A stretch of 64,000 nucleotides of DNA from Methyloferula stellata AR4 (GCF_000385335.1 NZ_ARWA01000001.1:1318001-1382000), one strand, 5' to 3'; counted from the first letter of the stretch, positions 8,404-17,513 are shown. Notes: generated from the sequence alone by a model not told the origin. Translations and numbers: made by a program.

Positions 8404-10500
8404 ATGAATTCCGTGGTCGAGTTGCCGAACAAATTCAAAATGTGGGAGGCGGACAAGCCAGAGCTCGACGCTGGGCTGTTCGGTGTCGATCGCCCGGGCG
8501 TCGCCTGGGATTGGATGGTGCAAACCAATCAAGCACCGGAAGGGGCAGATTGGGTTCGACCTCAAGTTGCCGAAGCCTGGGATCGATGCATCGAGGATTA
8601 TGGCCTCATACCACGCGTCAACCAGCTATGGCCGCACGCTATCATTGACGTTGCGAGTGGGGTGCGCACCGCTCCTGCCACTAACCTGGACGTTCGCACG
8701 GCTTTGGCGACCATGGCCTTCAATCTGCAACCTGTCTTGCGAGGCACGAGCGTCAGCCTGCTCCTGGCTGATGGAGCGGGTACGCTTATCCATGCGATGG
8801 AATCGGGATCGAGCCTCGGGCCAATGGGCCGTCGCCTTGTCCGGCTCGGCGAAAGTTGGAATGAGCGGATCATTGGTAACAATGGATTGGGGACGGCCGC
8901 AGTTCTGGGCGAGACTGTGGCCTTTGAAAGAAAGGAACATTTCTCCTCTGTCTTGCATCCTTTTGCGACGGTTGGACATCCGCTGTTCGCTCATGACGGC
9001 TCGCTGGTAGCGTTACTCGGCTTGATTACGGATCAGCGCTCCTCTGCGCAAACGCTTCTCGGATTTGTCAGAATTGCTGGCTACCTCATCGAAACCAATC
9101 TGTTCGAATGTCAGGCGCCGGGAGCGTTTATGCTCCGGCTCCGCTTAAACAAAATCTGCGTCGGCTCAGACGAGCAGAATTGTCTGCTCGACGGGCTGAT
9201 CTCTCTCGACACGGCGGGAAAGATCGTTGGGGCCACACGCGCCGGGCTCAATCTCCTTCGGGTCGAACGCCATTCTGAAATTCTCTTCCGCCCCGTAGAA
9301 ATGGTTCTGGGCGTGGCAGTGGACGAATTACGTGCCTGCGCACGCCGCTGTGAGCCTGTCGAGCTGGAGATATTCTCCGGTTGGCGTTTAAGGATCGAGC
9401 TTATTGTTCGACAAGCTGGCGCAGGCGAAGCCGTGCAGCCTGTTCGAGACCTCGTGGCGACAAAAGGGGCTGTGCGCCGCGCGAATTATTATGCGCCCGG
9501 ACAAGTCGCAAAGCGCGCAGCTCAGGAGCCGTGGCATGACGCGGTCGGTGAGGCCGCCTTGCAGAAAGCGATCAATCTGCAGAAGCAGAAGATCCCGATC
9601 CTGATCACGGGCGAGTCGGGTGTCGGGAAAGATCATTTGGTTCGTATGATTCATGCGAATGGAATGCGGAAGGGTCGTCCCCTGGTGCTCGTCAACTGCG
9701 CGGCAATTCCGCGCGAACTCATATCGAGCGAACTGTTTGGCTATGCACCCGGCAGCTTCACCGGCGCTCGCAATGGCGGCAAACCCGGCAAATTCGTCGA
9801 GGCTCATACGGGTGTTTTGTTCCTCGATGAAATTGGAGACATGGCTCTTGATCTTCAGACCGCGCTTTTATGTGCACTGGATAGTTCGGAAATTGTGCCG
9901 GTAGGTGGATCAAAGCCTGTGACGGTAGATGTTCAGGTGATCGCAGCGACGAATAGTGATCTTGCTGATTGCGTGAGAAAAGGCACCTTCCGGCGTGATC
10001 TTTACTACCGGCTAAACGGGGCGCAGTTTTGGTTGCCTTCTCTGCGAGAGCGTCCCGATAAATTGGGCTTGGTCCAATATATGTGGAACCAGGAGATTAA
10101 GGCCCAGAGCATTGAGAATGACAAGACGCTCAGCACTGAGGTCTGGGATATTTTCGAGCGTCATCCCTGGCCAGGTAATATTCGTGAATTACGCAATGTT
10201 TTGCGCTCCTGTTTGGCGATGACGGTTGGTGATCAGACGCAGGTTTCGGACCTACCAGAAGATTTCCTCCGGGAAATGAATGATTCGACGCAATGCGAAG
10301 AAGATGGCGGAAGTGAACTGGTCTCGTGGCCAAGGGCGCGCGCCCTACCTGAGGTCAAGGCGTTGGTTGCTTGGGAGGCTGAGGCGATCCGTTCCGCGCT
10401 TGCGAAGACATCCGGCAATATTTCGCAGTCGGCACGCGAACTCGGAATCACGCGTGCGACTCTCTATCATAAAATGGCGCGTCTCGGACTGAGAAAATAG
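8404..10500 (+). CDS. mmoR: sigma-54-dependent transcriptional activator of sMMO
   Basis: 698 aa, AcoR-like layout. A GAF-type sensor region spans about 90-230 (with NERIIGNNGLGTA), followed by a PAS-like segment (about 255-340). The AAA+ domain (about 375-610) has Walker A GESGVGKD (403-410), the sigma-54 contact loop GSFTGA (450-455) and Walker B FLDEIG (473-478). A Fis-type helix-turn-helix ends the protein (about 668-698). MmoR is required for transcription from the mmoX sigma-54 promoter in other methanotrophs. It begins 33 bp after mmoC with an AGGCGGAGG ribosome site, so it may be read from the same transcript. The effector is not evident from the sequence. Confidence 0.96.
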   Translation: MNSVVELPNKFKMWEADKPELDAGLFGVDRPGVAWDWMVQTNQAPEGADWVRPQVAEAWDRCIEDYGLIPRVNQLWPHAIIDVASGVRTAPATNLDVRTALATMAFNLQPVLRGTSVSLLLADGAGTLIHAMESGSSLGPMGRRLVRLGESWNERIIGNNGLGTAAVLGETVAFERKEHFSSVLHPFATVGHPLFAHDGSLVALLGLITDQRSSAQTLLGFVRIAGYLIETNLFECQAPGAFMLRLRLNKICVGSDEQNCLLDGLISLDTAGKIVGATRAGLNLLRVERHSEILFRPVEMVLGVAVDELRACARRCEPVELEIFSGWRLRIELIVRQAGAGEAVQPVRDLVATKGAVRRANYYAPGQVAKRAAQEPWHDAVGEAALQKAINLQKQKIPILITGESGVGKDHLVRMIHANGMRKGRPLVLVNCAAIPRELISSELFGYAPGSFTGARNGGKPGKFVEAHTGVLFLDEIGDMALDLQTALLCALDSSEIVPVGGSKPVTVDVQVIAATNSDLADCVRKGTFRRDLYYRLNGAQFWLPSLRERPDKLGLVQYMWNQEIKAQSIENDKTLSTEVWDIFERHPWPGNIRELRNVLRSCLAMTVGDQTQVSDLPEDFLREMNDSTQCEEDGGSELVSWPRARALPEVKALVAWEAEAIRSALAKTSGNISQSARELGITRATLYHKMARLGLRK

Positions 10501-10536
10501 AGGGCCGGTTGTCGGGCCTGATGGAAGGGCAGAGGA

Positions 10537-10881
10537 ATGGGCGACGAAATCCAGCAGTTTCTCACCGAAATGGCACGCGGCGCGGATGCCACCACTCAGG
10601 AGCTTGAGCGAGAGGAGGCGAGACTCCGCGCGCTCGTCGGCCAAGAAAGAGCCGGAGAACTGAAACAGCTTTGGGCAAATGAACTCGATCCCGCAGATGA
10701 AGAAGATATCAAGCGCTACATGGATTGGAACGATAAAGAGCTGATCTGGACATGGTCTCGCCTTGAACGCTCGCGCGAGCGCCGAGCCGCCGCGGGCCGC
10801 GCCTATATGATTCATAGTCAGCAGCCAAGTGCATCAGTTCCTCCCCGGGAGACGATGCGCAAGCCTCGCGGACGCGACTGA
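10537..10881 (+). CDS. Unrecognised 114-aa coiled-coil protein between mmoR and mmoG
   Basis: It is unusually charged: an acidic, Glu-rich helical region at about 10-45 (QELEREEARLRALVGQER), a WANELDPADEEDIKRYMDWND segment with several aromatics, and a basic C-terminus. There is no signal peptide, membrane segment or Cys motif. It follows mmoR by 36 bp with a GGAAGGGCAGAGG ribosome site and precedes mmoG by 177 bp, so it is embedded in the regulatory half of the sMMO cluster. I do not recognise the family. A role as an adaptor for MmoR or MmoG is a guess from position only. Confidence 0.75.
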   Translation: MGDEIQQFLTEMARGADATTQELEREEARLRALVGQERAGELKQLWANELDPADEEDIKRYMDWNDKELIWTWSRLERSRERRAAAGRAYMIHSQQPSASVPPRETMRKPRGRD

Positions 10882-11058
10882 ATATTCTACCTGTTTCACT
10901 GATAGCTGCGGCGAGGGCAGCAGGACGCGGTTGACAGACAGATGATTGTCGGGACGCGAAAGCATGCGACGGAATCGGGCGGCGCGTGAACGGCGGTCTG
11001 CAACCAGAAGTAAAAGTAACATATAAAAATGAATGGCTGCGAGCCATGGGAGGAAACG

Positions 11059-12741
11059 ATGAAAAAAGACATTCGCTACGGCGACAATGCGCGCCGCAGG
11101 ATGCTGGCTGGCGCCAATCTTTTGGCCGATGCCGTCCAAGTGACGCTCGGTCCCCGTGGTCGCAATGTCATGATCGAGCATCGTACCGCGGGCTTTCCGC
11201 CGATCGTTACCAAGGATGGGGTCACGGTCGCCCGGTCGATCGAGGTGAAGGATCACTTCGAAAGCGCTGGAATCAGTATGTTCGGGCAGATGGCCACGGC
11301 GGTGTCAAAAGAATGTGGTGATGGGACAACAACCACCATCGTGTTGGCGCGCCATATAGCGAGAAAAGTGCTCCAGGCCATGAGTGCGGGGCTCGATCCC
11401 AATGGGTTGCGAATGGGAATTGAGCTTGCGACCCAAGCCGCCATAGACGATTTACGCCGGCGCGCCCGGAACTGCGCTGACGAGCGTTCGATCGTTCAGA
11501 TTGGTGCCACCGCGTCCAATGGTGATGTCGGCATAGGCAAACTCCTCGCTTCCAGTTTTGCGAAAGTCGGTCCTAATGGCATCGTCAGCATCAAGCCCGG
11601 CAATGGTGTGACTGATACCGTCGCCTTTCAGGAAGGCGCATGCTGGGAACAAGGCTGGCTTTCACCCTATTTCGTTACCGACAAAAACCGCAGACTCGCC
11701 GAGCTCTCAAATTCCTATGTGCTGCTTTATGATCGTACGATCAGCCATTTCGAGGAGTTGATCCCGATTTTGGAGCAGGTTCGTCAGGTCGATGGCTCGC
11801 TCCTGATCATAGCCGAAAATGTCGAGGATGCGGCCTTGACCGGACTTTTGCTCAATCACATACGGTGTGTGCTCAAAGCCGTTGCCGTAAAACCGCCGGC
11901 CTATGGGGATCACCGGAAAGAAACCCTGACGGACCTCGCTTGTTTGCTCGGCGGCCGTGTCTTGTTGGAAGAAAATGGCGATGCTCTCGGCCAAGTGAAG
12001 CTCGAAGATCTTGGCCGGGCACAATCGGTCCAAATCGGCGAGAGTTCCACGGCGCTGTTTGGCGGTGCCGGCGATGTGGCGCAGATTACCGCCCGGCTCG
12101 AAGGCTTACGCGCCGAAGCTGACCTTCTTCGCAACGGACATTCGCGCAGGGGCTCTCCGACAGGAAACGCGCGTGAGCTTGAACAGCTCGAAGAAAGGAT
12201 CGGCAATTTGTCGAACGTCACCGCGACGATTGAGGTCGGAGGCAATAGCGAGGCAGAAATAAGGGAGCGTCTTCAACGCGTCGAAAACGCGAGGAACGCC
12301 GTGTCCGCGGCTCTTGCCGAAGGTGGACTGCCAGGCGGTGGCGCCGGCCTATTGCGTTGCCGCAAAGCGCTCAAAGGACTTTCCTCTACGGATCTCGCCG
12401 TTCGGCATGGCATCGACATCATCGCGGATGCCGTGGGCGAGCCTTTGCGGCAGATTGCGAAGAACTCTGGAGTGGACGCTTATGCCGTCGTCTCCATAAC
12501 GGTCGCGGCGGAAGATGAATTGTGGGGCTTCGATGCCCAAAATGGCCAATTTGGCAATCTCTTCGATCTGGGTGTCATCGATCCGGTGAAAGTCACGCGC
12601 TTGGCTTTGCAGAGTGCGACCGCCACCGCCAGCACGTTGATGACGACGGAATGCGTCGTTGCGAGCCTGCCTCCGGATGATCCTACATTCGGCTATACGG
12701 CCGAATGGGCGGCGGCAACTAGAGAAGATCCGCGCCGTTGA
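11059..12741 (+). CDS. mmoG: GroEL-like chaperonin of the sMMO cluster
   Basis: 560 aa, group I chaperonin fold, required in other methanotrophs for sMMO transcription, probably by folding MmoR or assembling the enzyme. Nucleotide-site motifs are kept: [18 protein letters not shown] (GroEL Asp52 equivalent) and GDGTTTT (Asp87 equivalent). At the position of GroEL catalytic Asp398 (RVEDA), this protein has RVENA, with Asn410. The Gly-Gly-Met tail of GroEL is absent; the end is basic and acidic instead. The ATG at 11059 follows GGGAGGAAACG and yields the usual start [13 protein letters not shown]; the frame from 11029 adds an unlikely extension. Confidence 0.95.
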   Translation: MKKDIRYGDNARRRMLAGANLLADAVQVTLGPRGRNVMIEHRTAGFPPIVTKDGVTVARSIEVKDHFESAGISMFGQMATAVSKECGDGTTTTIVLARHIARKVLQAMSAGLDPNGLRMGIELATQAAIDDLRRRARNCADERSIVQIGATASNGDVGIGKLLASSFAKVGPNGIVSIKPGNGVTDTVAFQEGACWEQGWLSPYFVTDKNRRLAELSNSYVLLYDRTISHFEELIPILEQVRQVDGSLLIIAENVEDAALTGLLLNHIRCVLKAVAVKPPAYGDHRKETLTDLACLLGGRVLLEENGDALGQVKLEDLGRAQSVQIGESSTALFGGAGDVAQITARLEGLRAEADLLRNGHSRRGSPTGNARELEQLEERIGNLSNVTATIEVGGNSEAEIRERLQRVENARNAVSAALAEGGLPGGGAGLLRCRKALKGLSSTDLAVRHGIDIIADAVGEPLRQIAKNSGVDAYAVVSITVAAEDELWGFDAQNGQFGNLFDLGVIDPVKVTRLALQSATATASTLMTTECVVASLPPDDPTFGYTAEWAAATREDPRR

Positions 12742-13160
12742 TCGGGATCGTATCGCGCGCATGCGAGTCGAGGACTATGGCGCCGTTATAATTGCAAGCC
12801 GGAACAGTTTACCTCGGTTGCGGTCCACAGGGCCCGCGTAGCGCATGACATCCATGATGTTAGTTCCTGTATTTTGACGCGCGCTGTCGCTCACGGGTCT
12901 ATGAGTGTCGAGCAATCGAGCCATCGGCGCGTGCGCGTCGCCGTTGTCATTCTGCTGATAAACGAAATTCGAGGATTGATCAGCAGCCGAAAGGCTCGCC
13001 GTATAGACTGTTTATTTCGAATACAGTGTATCTTCGATTTATTATACAGTTTGGAGCTATTCTAGGTCGTGCTCGGATCTATACATAATTTGCTAACGTG
13101 TAATTTTGTAAAAATATATTATATAACAACAACATATATAATAATCATAGTATTCGTTAG
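12742..13160. other. AT-rich spacer after mmoG
   Basis: About 420 bp with no convincing gene. From about 12,990 to 13,150 the DNA is strikingly AT-rich (runs such as TATTATATAAC) against a GC-rich background. This suits a site for nucleoid-associated proteins or activator binding upstream of the promoter at 13164-13179. Confidence 0.5.
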
Positions 13161-13163
13161 ACA

Positions 13164-13179
13164 TGGCACATGTTCTGCG
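13164..13179 (+). promoter_or_regulatory. Probable second sigma-54 promoter, upstream of the twin-repeat secreted protein
   Basis: TGGCAC-ATGTT-CTGCG has the GG at 13165-13166 and the GC at 13177-13178, with exactly 10 bp between. This agrees with TGGCAC-N5-TTGC except for C in place of the first T of the -12 box. Predicted initiation is near 13190, some 70 bp before the ATG at 13260. The -24 box is identical to that of mmoX, so MmoR or another RpoN activator could act here. Confidence 0.65.
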
Positions 13180-13259
13180 ATGACGGCAAGTAATTGGCGG
13201 TTTACCAGCGATCTCAAATGAGAGCATCCCGCCAATCTTGACGAAGTGGAGAACACATT

Positions 13260-13613
13260 ATGAGCAAAGGTAGAAACGTCCTTCTTATCGGCGTCGTGGT
13301 GATTTCCGCCGGCGTGCTTGGCTCGGCATATGCCCAAGACACTCGTCAGGCGGCGCAGATGGCAGCCGGAACCGTTTACACGGATGCGAATGGGGACCGC
13401 TCTGTGAACGGCGTGCGTTGTGGGCTTATGTGGGGAGTCGATACCTGCCGTACTACTGTGAGTGCCGAACAAAGCCATTCGTCGTCGGAATGGCGGGCGA
13501 CCGTGGCCAGGCCACCCGTTTCTGGCGTCACTGTGGATGCGGATGGAAGCCGTTCTCGGGATGGCGTGCGTTGCGGGCTCATGTGGGGATATGATACCTG
13601 CGCAGTTCAATAG
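13260..13613 (+). CDS. Small secreted protein with a duplicated Cys-containing motif
   Basis: 117 aa. A signal peptide is clear: basic start MSKGR, hydrophobic core, cleavage after GSAYA at about residue 25. The mature protein holds two copies of a roughly 27-residue unit: VYTDANGDRSVNGVRCGLMW plus GVDTC, and VTVDADGSRSRDGVRCGLMW plus GYDTC. Each has an invariant Cys pair, a Trp and an acidic DANGDR/DADGSR turn resembling a calcium-binding loop. The units are joined by a Ser/Ala-rich linker. A GTGGAGAA ribosome site precedes the ATG. No family is recognised. It is the first gene after mmoG and lies behind a sigma-54-like promoter. Confidence 0.85.
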   Translation: MSKGRNVLLIGVVVISAGVLGSAYAQDTRQAAQMAAGTVYTDANGDRSVNGVRCGLMWGVDTCRTTVSAEQSHSSSEWRATVARPPVSGVTVDADGSRSRDGVRCGLMWGYDTCAVQ

Positions 13614-13846
13614 GCGGATGGCTATTAAACTACGTGTCCTAATTATATAGTGCAACGCACTGTCACCCGCGTCTGGTCTATGGCGGTCGCGGGTGGCTGG
13701 TTCTGGTTCGATATGAGGACCAGCATAGGCTCGTTATCTCTCGTGCGGTCCGGCTCAACTTCCTGCCATAGCAGCAGATCTGTAGGGTTCCGCGGGAACG
13801 AGAGGTCGATCCGTTTCTTCGATTTGATTCTATAGGATGCCACGGC

Positions 13847-14443
13847 TCATATGGATGCTGTACTGGCAGGCCAGAAGAATTGTGATTCCACTTCATCAAC
13901 CGAAAACGGCGGTTGATGTGGAAATTTTGCGTTGGCAATTGCGATGTTCGTCACTGCGGCCAGTTTCCGGCGTTCGTCTTGGTATGCTTGCATAAAAAGA
14001 TCCTCGCGTAACCCATTCAGACCGGGACTTGCTGCCAGCAGTTGCGCGATTATTTCACGATGATGCGCGACGAGAGCATCTCCTGTAGCTCCTGTACATG
14101 ATGGGTGCAGCTCGCGATTGAGAAGATCGCGACATAATTTGCTGTAGCAAGATCGCAATGCGCAAGCTTGCTCGCGCCTGAAGCTCTCGGGCTCTTCCGC
14201 TCGATCAAGCGAGCTGACTTTTGTCGGATAAGCGGCCTCAACGCGCGGGGCTGGCGTTCCGCCGATTAGCGTCTCGCCCCTCGCAAGCTGATTGGCGCTG
14301 GAAAAAAGAGCGGCGAGCGATAGGCGCTTCCTAGACGGCCGGAAGCGCCAACGGGTGAATAGGGCCCGTGCTTTTAAAAATTTGGGCGCGCCTGTGCCGC
14401 GATGCATATAGCCGTGAACTGAACTTGTCTCGTAGCCAATCAA
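13847..14443 (-). CDS. Hypothetical protein, doubtful
   Basis: A 198-aa open frame. The N-terminal 70 residues are rich in Arg and Ser and look non-coding. Residues 85-198 look more like a helical protein: REQACALRSCYSKLCRDLLN, and later LREDLFMQAYQDERRKLA. No signal, motif or family is recognised, and no strong ribosome site was seen. If real, translation may start internally. Confidence 0.3.
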   Translation of the reverse strand: MIGYETSSVHGYMHRGTGAPKFLKARALFTRWRFRPSRKRLSLAALFSSANQLARGETLIGGTPAPRVEAAYPTKVSSLDRAEEPESFRREQACALRSCYSKLCRDLLNRELHPSCTGATGDALVAHHREIIAQLLAASPGLNGLREDLFMQAYQDERRKLAAVTNIAIANAKFPHQPPFSVDEVESQFFWPASTASI

Positions 14444-15013
14444 CGTCGCATCGCCCTCTTTTCAGATCTGAGCTGGCGCGATCAATTCCCATACCAATCG
14501 CCTTGATCAGGCAAAGCGGGCAACAGCGGGGCAAGGCGTGTGCATAATATGCACAAAAGATGTATCATTAGTATACATTCGTATATATACTTTACAATTA
14601 TCTGTTATGCGTAATATAATACTTCACTTTAAAATTATATATTTGACATATACTCACATTTTGATAGGGTGCGGTCGCATCAGGTGGCCTTCTCTTCTCC
14701 CGTCATGGTTTGCCATGACGGGCTTTTTTTCAGTCTTGATGTGCGGCTAGTTGCCCAGTTGGGCCTTGTTGGATCGCCGCGCCATTTGGCTAGAAAATCT
14801 CGTCCGGCACCCCGATGCAGCGAAGTATCAGAAACCGTTCTATCGAGGTCTCATTAGCAAAATGGCTGGACCCGACGCGATGCAAGCCCGGCATTCCGAA
14901 ACGGCCTCATTTGACCTGGTCGCCAGAATCTCAAAGCCGCTGCCGAGTAGCGATCAGCCGGTACTGGTGAAAGCATCAACTTGCGAAACGTAATGGATAA
15001 GGTTGAACCCTGA
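14444..15013. other. AT-rich accessory spacer
   Basis: About 570 bp with no recognisable gene. Positions 14540-14660 are very AT-rich. A clear intrinsic terminator lies at 14699-14730. The rest (14731-15013) has short open frames only and leads into the ABC-exporter remnant. Confidence 0.5.
14699..14730 (+). terminator. Rho-independent terminator
   Basis: CCCGTCATGG and CCATGACGGG pair perfectly around a 4-nt loop and are followed by C and seven Ts. No gene ending here on the + strand was identified, so it may terminate an undetected small RNA from the AT-rich region at 14540-14660 or be left over from a lost gene. Confidence 0.8.
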
Positions 15014-15193
15014 ATGTATGACCGGAATTGCATTGTCGTATCGCCGCGAACGTTCGTCATTGCGCACAGGCTCTCAACCATCGCCGCTGTTGACGAAGTC
15101 ATCGTGCTTGATCAAGGTCGGATCATTGACTGCGGCCGGCGCGATGAACTTCTGACCGCTAATACTGGTTTCATTATTCATGGAACTCAATAG
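15014..15193 (+). pseudogene. C-terminal remnant of an ABC exporter ATPase
   Basis: Frame 2 reads PRTFVIAHRLSTIAAVDEVI, then VLDQGRIIDCGRRDELL, and ends HGTQ-stop. This is the H-loop (IAHRLST) and the end of the nucleotide-binding domain of an HlyB/MsbA-type ABC exporter. Walker A, signature and Walker B motifs are not present upstream, so only the last tenth of the gene survives. It resembles, but does not equal, the end of the type I secretion ATPase at 43700-45898. Confidence 0.75.
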
Positions 15194-15354
15194 GAAGTGG
15201 AACATCGTGATGAGTTCACCGCCCGCCTTATGCTGCATATTTTTGTGGATGCCCAACTAAGCGAGACTTAATGAGCTAGAATCTGAGGTGGCAGCGCTCG
15301 TGCATTCAAGCCCCTCAACGGCCGTCTGAAGCGGTGTGCCCGGCGCCATTGTCC

Positions 15355-17238
15355 TCAACCGGCGCCGGCCAGCAGCGCGATATGATAGGTTAGGAAAGAG
15401 GCGCAATAGGCAAGCGCCAGCATATAAGCGAATGTGACGAGCATCCATCGTGCGCCGCCGGTCTCCCGCCGGATGACGGCTAAAGTGGACGCGCACTGCG
15501 GTGCAAACACATACCAGGCCAAGAGCGAGAGAGCCGTGGCCAGCGTCCATTTATTGGCAAGCGCATGCCCAATTTGTTCGGCCGCCTCCTTGCCGCCCTC
15601 GATTGAATAGACTGTACCCAAGGAAGCGACAGCGACCTCGCGTGCCGCCATTCCTGGAATGAGCGCGATGTTGATCTGCCAGTTGAAGCCGATCGGCGCG
15701 AGAACTGGTTCGAGCGCGTGGCCGATCCTGGCGGCAAGGCTGTAGTTGATAGCCGGATCCGTTGCGCCCTCTGGCGGCCTTGGGAAGGATGCAAGGAACC
15801 AGATAAGCACCATCATCGTGAAGATTGTCGTCCCGGCGCGATAGAGGAACATCTGTGCGCGCGTCAAAAGCGCAATGATGACGCTGCGCGGCCGTGGCAG
15901 CTTGTAATCCGGAAGCTCCAGCATGAAAGGCGGCGTCGGATCATCCCGCCAGAAGAAATGCTTCAGCACCCATGAAACGGCGAGCGCGCTGCTGATGCCC
16001 GCCGCATAAAGGCCGAACATCACGAGGCCTTGCAACTCGACGAAACCCCAAACTTTGCGCGCCGGAATGAAGGCCGCGATGATCAAAGTATAAACGGGGA
16101 TACGAGCGGAACAGGTCATCAGCGGCGCAACCAGGATTGTCGCGAGCCGGTCGTGCCTATTGTCGATCACCCGCGTCGCCATAATGCCCGGAATCGCGCA
16201 AGCGAAACTCGACAGCAGCGGAATGAAGGCGCGGCCGTGGAGACCGGCGCCGCCCATGATGCGATCCATGAGAAAGGCGGCCCGCGCCATGTAGCCGAAA
16301 TCTTCCAAAAGCAGGATGAAGAGAAACAAAATCAGGATTTGCGGGAGAAAGACGATGACGCTGCCCACGCCCGAGATCACACCGTTTTCGATAAAGCTCT
16401 CGAACAAACCATCCGGCAAATGATCGCGCGCAAGCGAGCCTAAAAGATCAAAGGCGCTGGAAATCAGGTCCATGGCAGGCTGTGCCCAAGTGAAGACGGC
16501 CTGGAACATCGTAAAGAGAATGAGCAATAGGATCAGAAGGCCGCCGAGCGGGTGAAGCAGAACCCTGTCGAGGCGCTTCGTCAGAGTATCGGGCGTTGTA
16601 GGCTTACCGATCACCTTTGCGATGAGAGCATCCGCCTCGCGTTGGATGGTTCGCAGTTCCCGTGGTTCAGGCGCGACCCATTTGCTTTCGGTGGCCGCCG
16701 GCCAATCCGCCGCCGCGAGTTCATCAAGCCGGTAGACGAGATCGTCCGTGCCGCCGCGCTGGACAGCGGATGTTGCGATCACGTCTATGCCGAGTTCACT
16801 GGATAGGCGATCGATATCGATCTCGATGCCGCGTCTTTGCGCGATATCGATCATGTTGAGAACGAGCACCAATGGCCGACCGACTTGCTTCAACTCGCTG
16901 ACAAGACGCAATCCCACGCGCAAGTTTGTCGAGTCGGCAACGCAGATGATGAGGTCCGGCTGCGACTCGCCCTTCATATGCCCGAGCACGATATCGCGCG
17001 TGACTTCCTCATCCGGGCTGCGTGCACGCAGCGAATAGGTGCCAGGCAGATCGATCAGCGTGATGTCCCAGCCTGAGGGCGATTTCAATCGGCCGCTTTT
17101 ATGCTCGACCGTCACGCCCGGATAATTCGCAACCTTCTGATGATTACCTGTCAGCGCATTGAAGAGCGCCGTCTTGCCGCAGTTGGGCGCACCGACAAGC
17201 GCGAAGACGTAAGGTTTTGCGAGCAGCGCGATGTTCAA
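15355..17238 (-). CDS. feoB: Ferrous iron transporter B
   Basis: 627 aa, on the short side for FeoB but with all parts. The N-terminal G domain (about 1-170) has GAPNCGKTALFNALTGN (G1), GVTVEH (G2), DLPGTYSL (G3) and NMID (G4). A helical linker follows, then two Gate domains with about eight to ten membrane helices (from residue 235). The chain ends soon after the last helix. It imports Fe(II) across the inner membrane, with GTP binding controlling transport. It overlaps the feoA stop by 4 bp. In this organism it would feed the iron-heavy sMMO hydroxylase as well as cytochromes. Confidence 0.97.
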   Translation of the reverse strand: MNIALLAKPYVFALVGAPNCGKTALFNALTGNHQKVANYPGVTVEHKSGRLKSPSGWDITLIDLPGTYSLRARSPDEEVTRDIVLGHMKGESQPDLIICVADSTNLRVGLRLVSELKQVGRPLVLVLNMIDIAQRRGIEIDIDRLSSELGIDVIATSAVQRGGTDDLVYRLDELAAADWPAATESKWVAPEPRELRTIQREADALIAKVIGKPTTPDTLTKRLDRVLLHPLGGLLILLLILFTMFQAVFTWAQPAMDLISSAFDLLGSLARDHLPDGLFESFIENGVISGVGSVIVFLPQILILFLFILLLEDFGYMARAAFLMDRIMGGAGLHGRAFIPLLSSFACAIPGIMATRVIDNRHDRLATILVAPLMTCSARIPVYTLIIAAFIPARKVWGFVELQGLVMFGLYAAGISSALAVSWVLKHFFWRDDPTPPFMLELPDYKLPRPRSVIIALLTRAQMFLYRAGTTIFTMMVLIWFLASFPRPPEGATDPAINYSLAARIGHALEPVLAPIGFNWQINIALIPGMAAREVAVASLGTVYSIEGGKEAAEQIGHALANKWTLATALSLLAWYVFAPQCASTLAVIRRETGGARWMLVTFAYMLALAYCASFLTYHIALLAGAG

Positions 17239-17513
17239 ATATGTGCCTCCCGATCGCGCACGAGGATGGCCATGGCCTCGCGCCTCCGCAGAGCGACAGT
17301 CATATTGTTGATCCGGATGGCTATGGGGTCGCGGCCAAAGAAGCCTTCGTGCAGGACCTCGATGGATGCGCCTTCGATGAAGCCTAATTCGATCAGCCGG
17401 CTTTCGAGCTCCAAAGGTGAAATTCCAGAATTACTGTCGCGCGGTTCGATCGCCTCGACATAACCTCGATACCCTAATGGCGCGCTGCCAAGGCGGACTT
17501 GTTCTTTTGTCAT
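17235..17513 (-). CDS. feoA: Ferrous iron transport protein A
   Basis: 92 aa, SH3-like FeoA fold: VRLGSAPLGYRGYVEAI at the start, LESRLIELGFIEGASIEVLH in the middle, and PIAIRINNMTVALRRREAMAI at the end. It is cytosolic and thought to modulate FeoB. It is translationally coupled to feoB by a 4-bp overlap. I found no confident Fur or Irr box in the 278-bp upstream gap (17514-17791). Confidence 0.95.
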   Translation of the reverse strand: MTKEQVRLGSAPLGYRGYVEAIEPRDSNSGISPLELESRLIELGFIEGASIEVLHEGFFGRDPIAIRINNMTVALRRREAMAILVRDREAHI

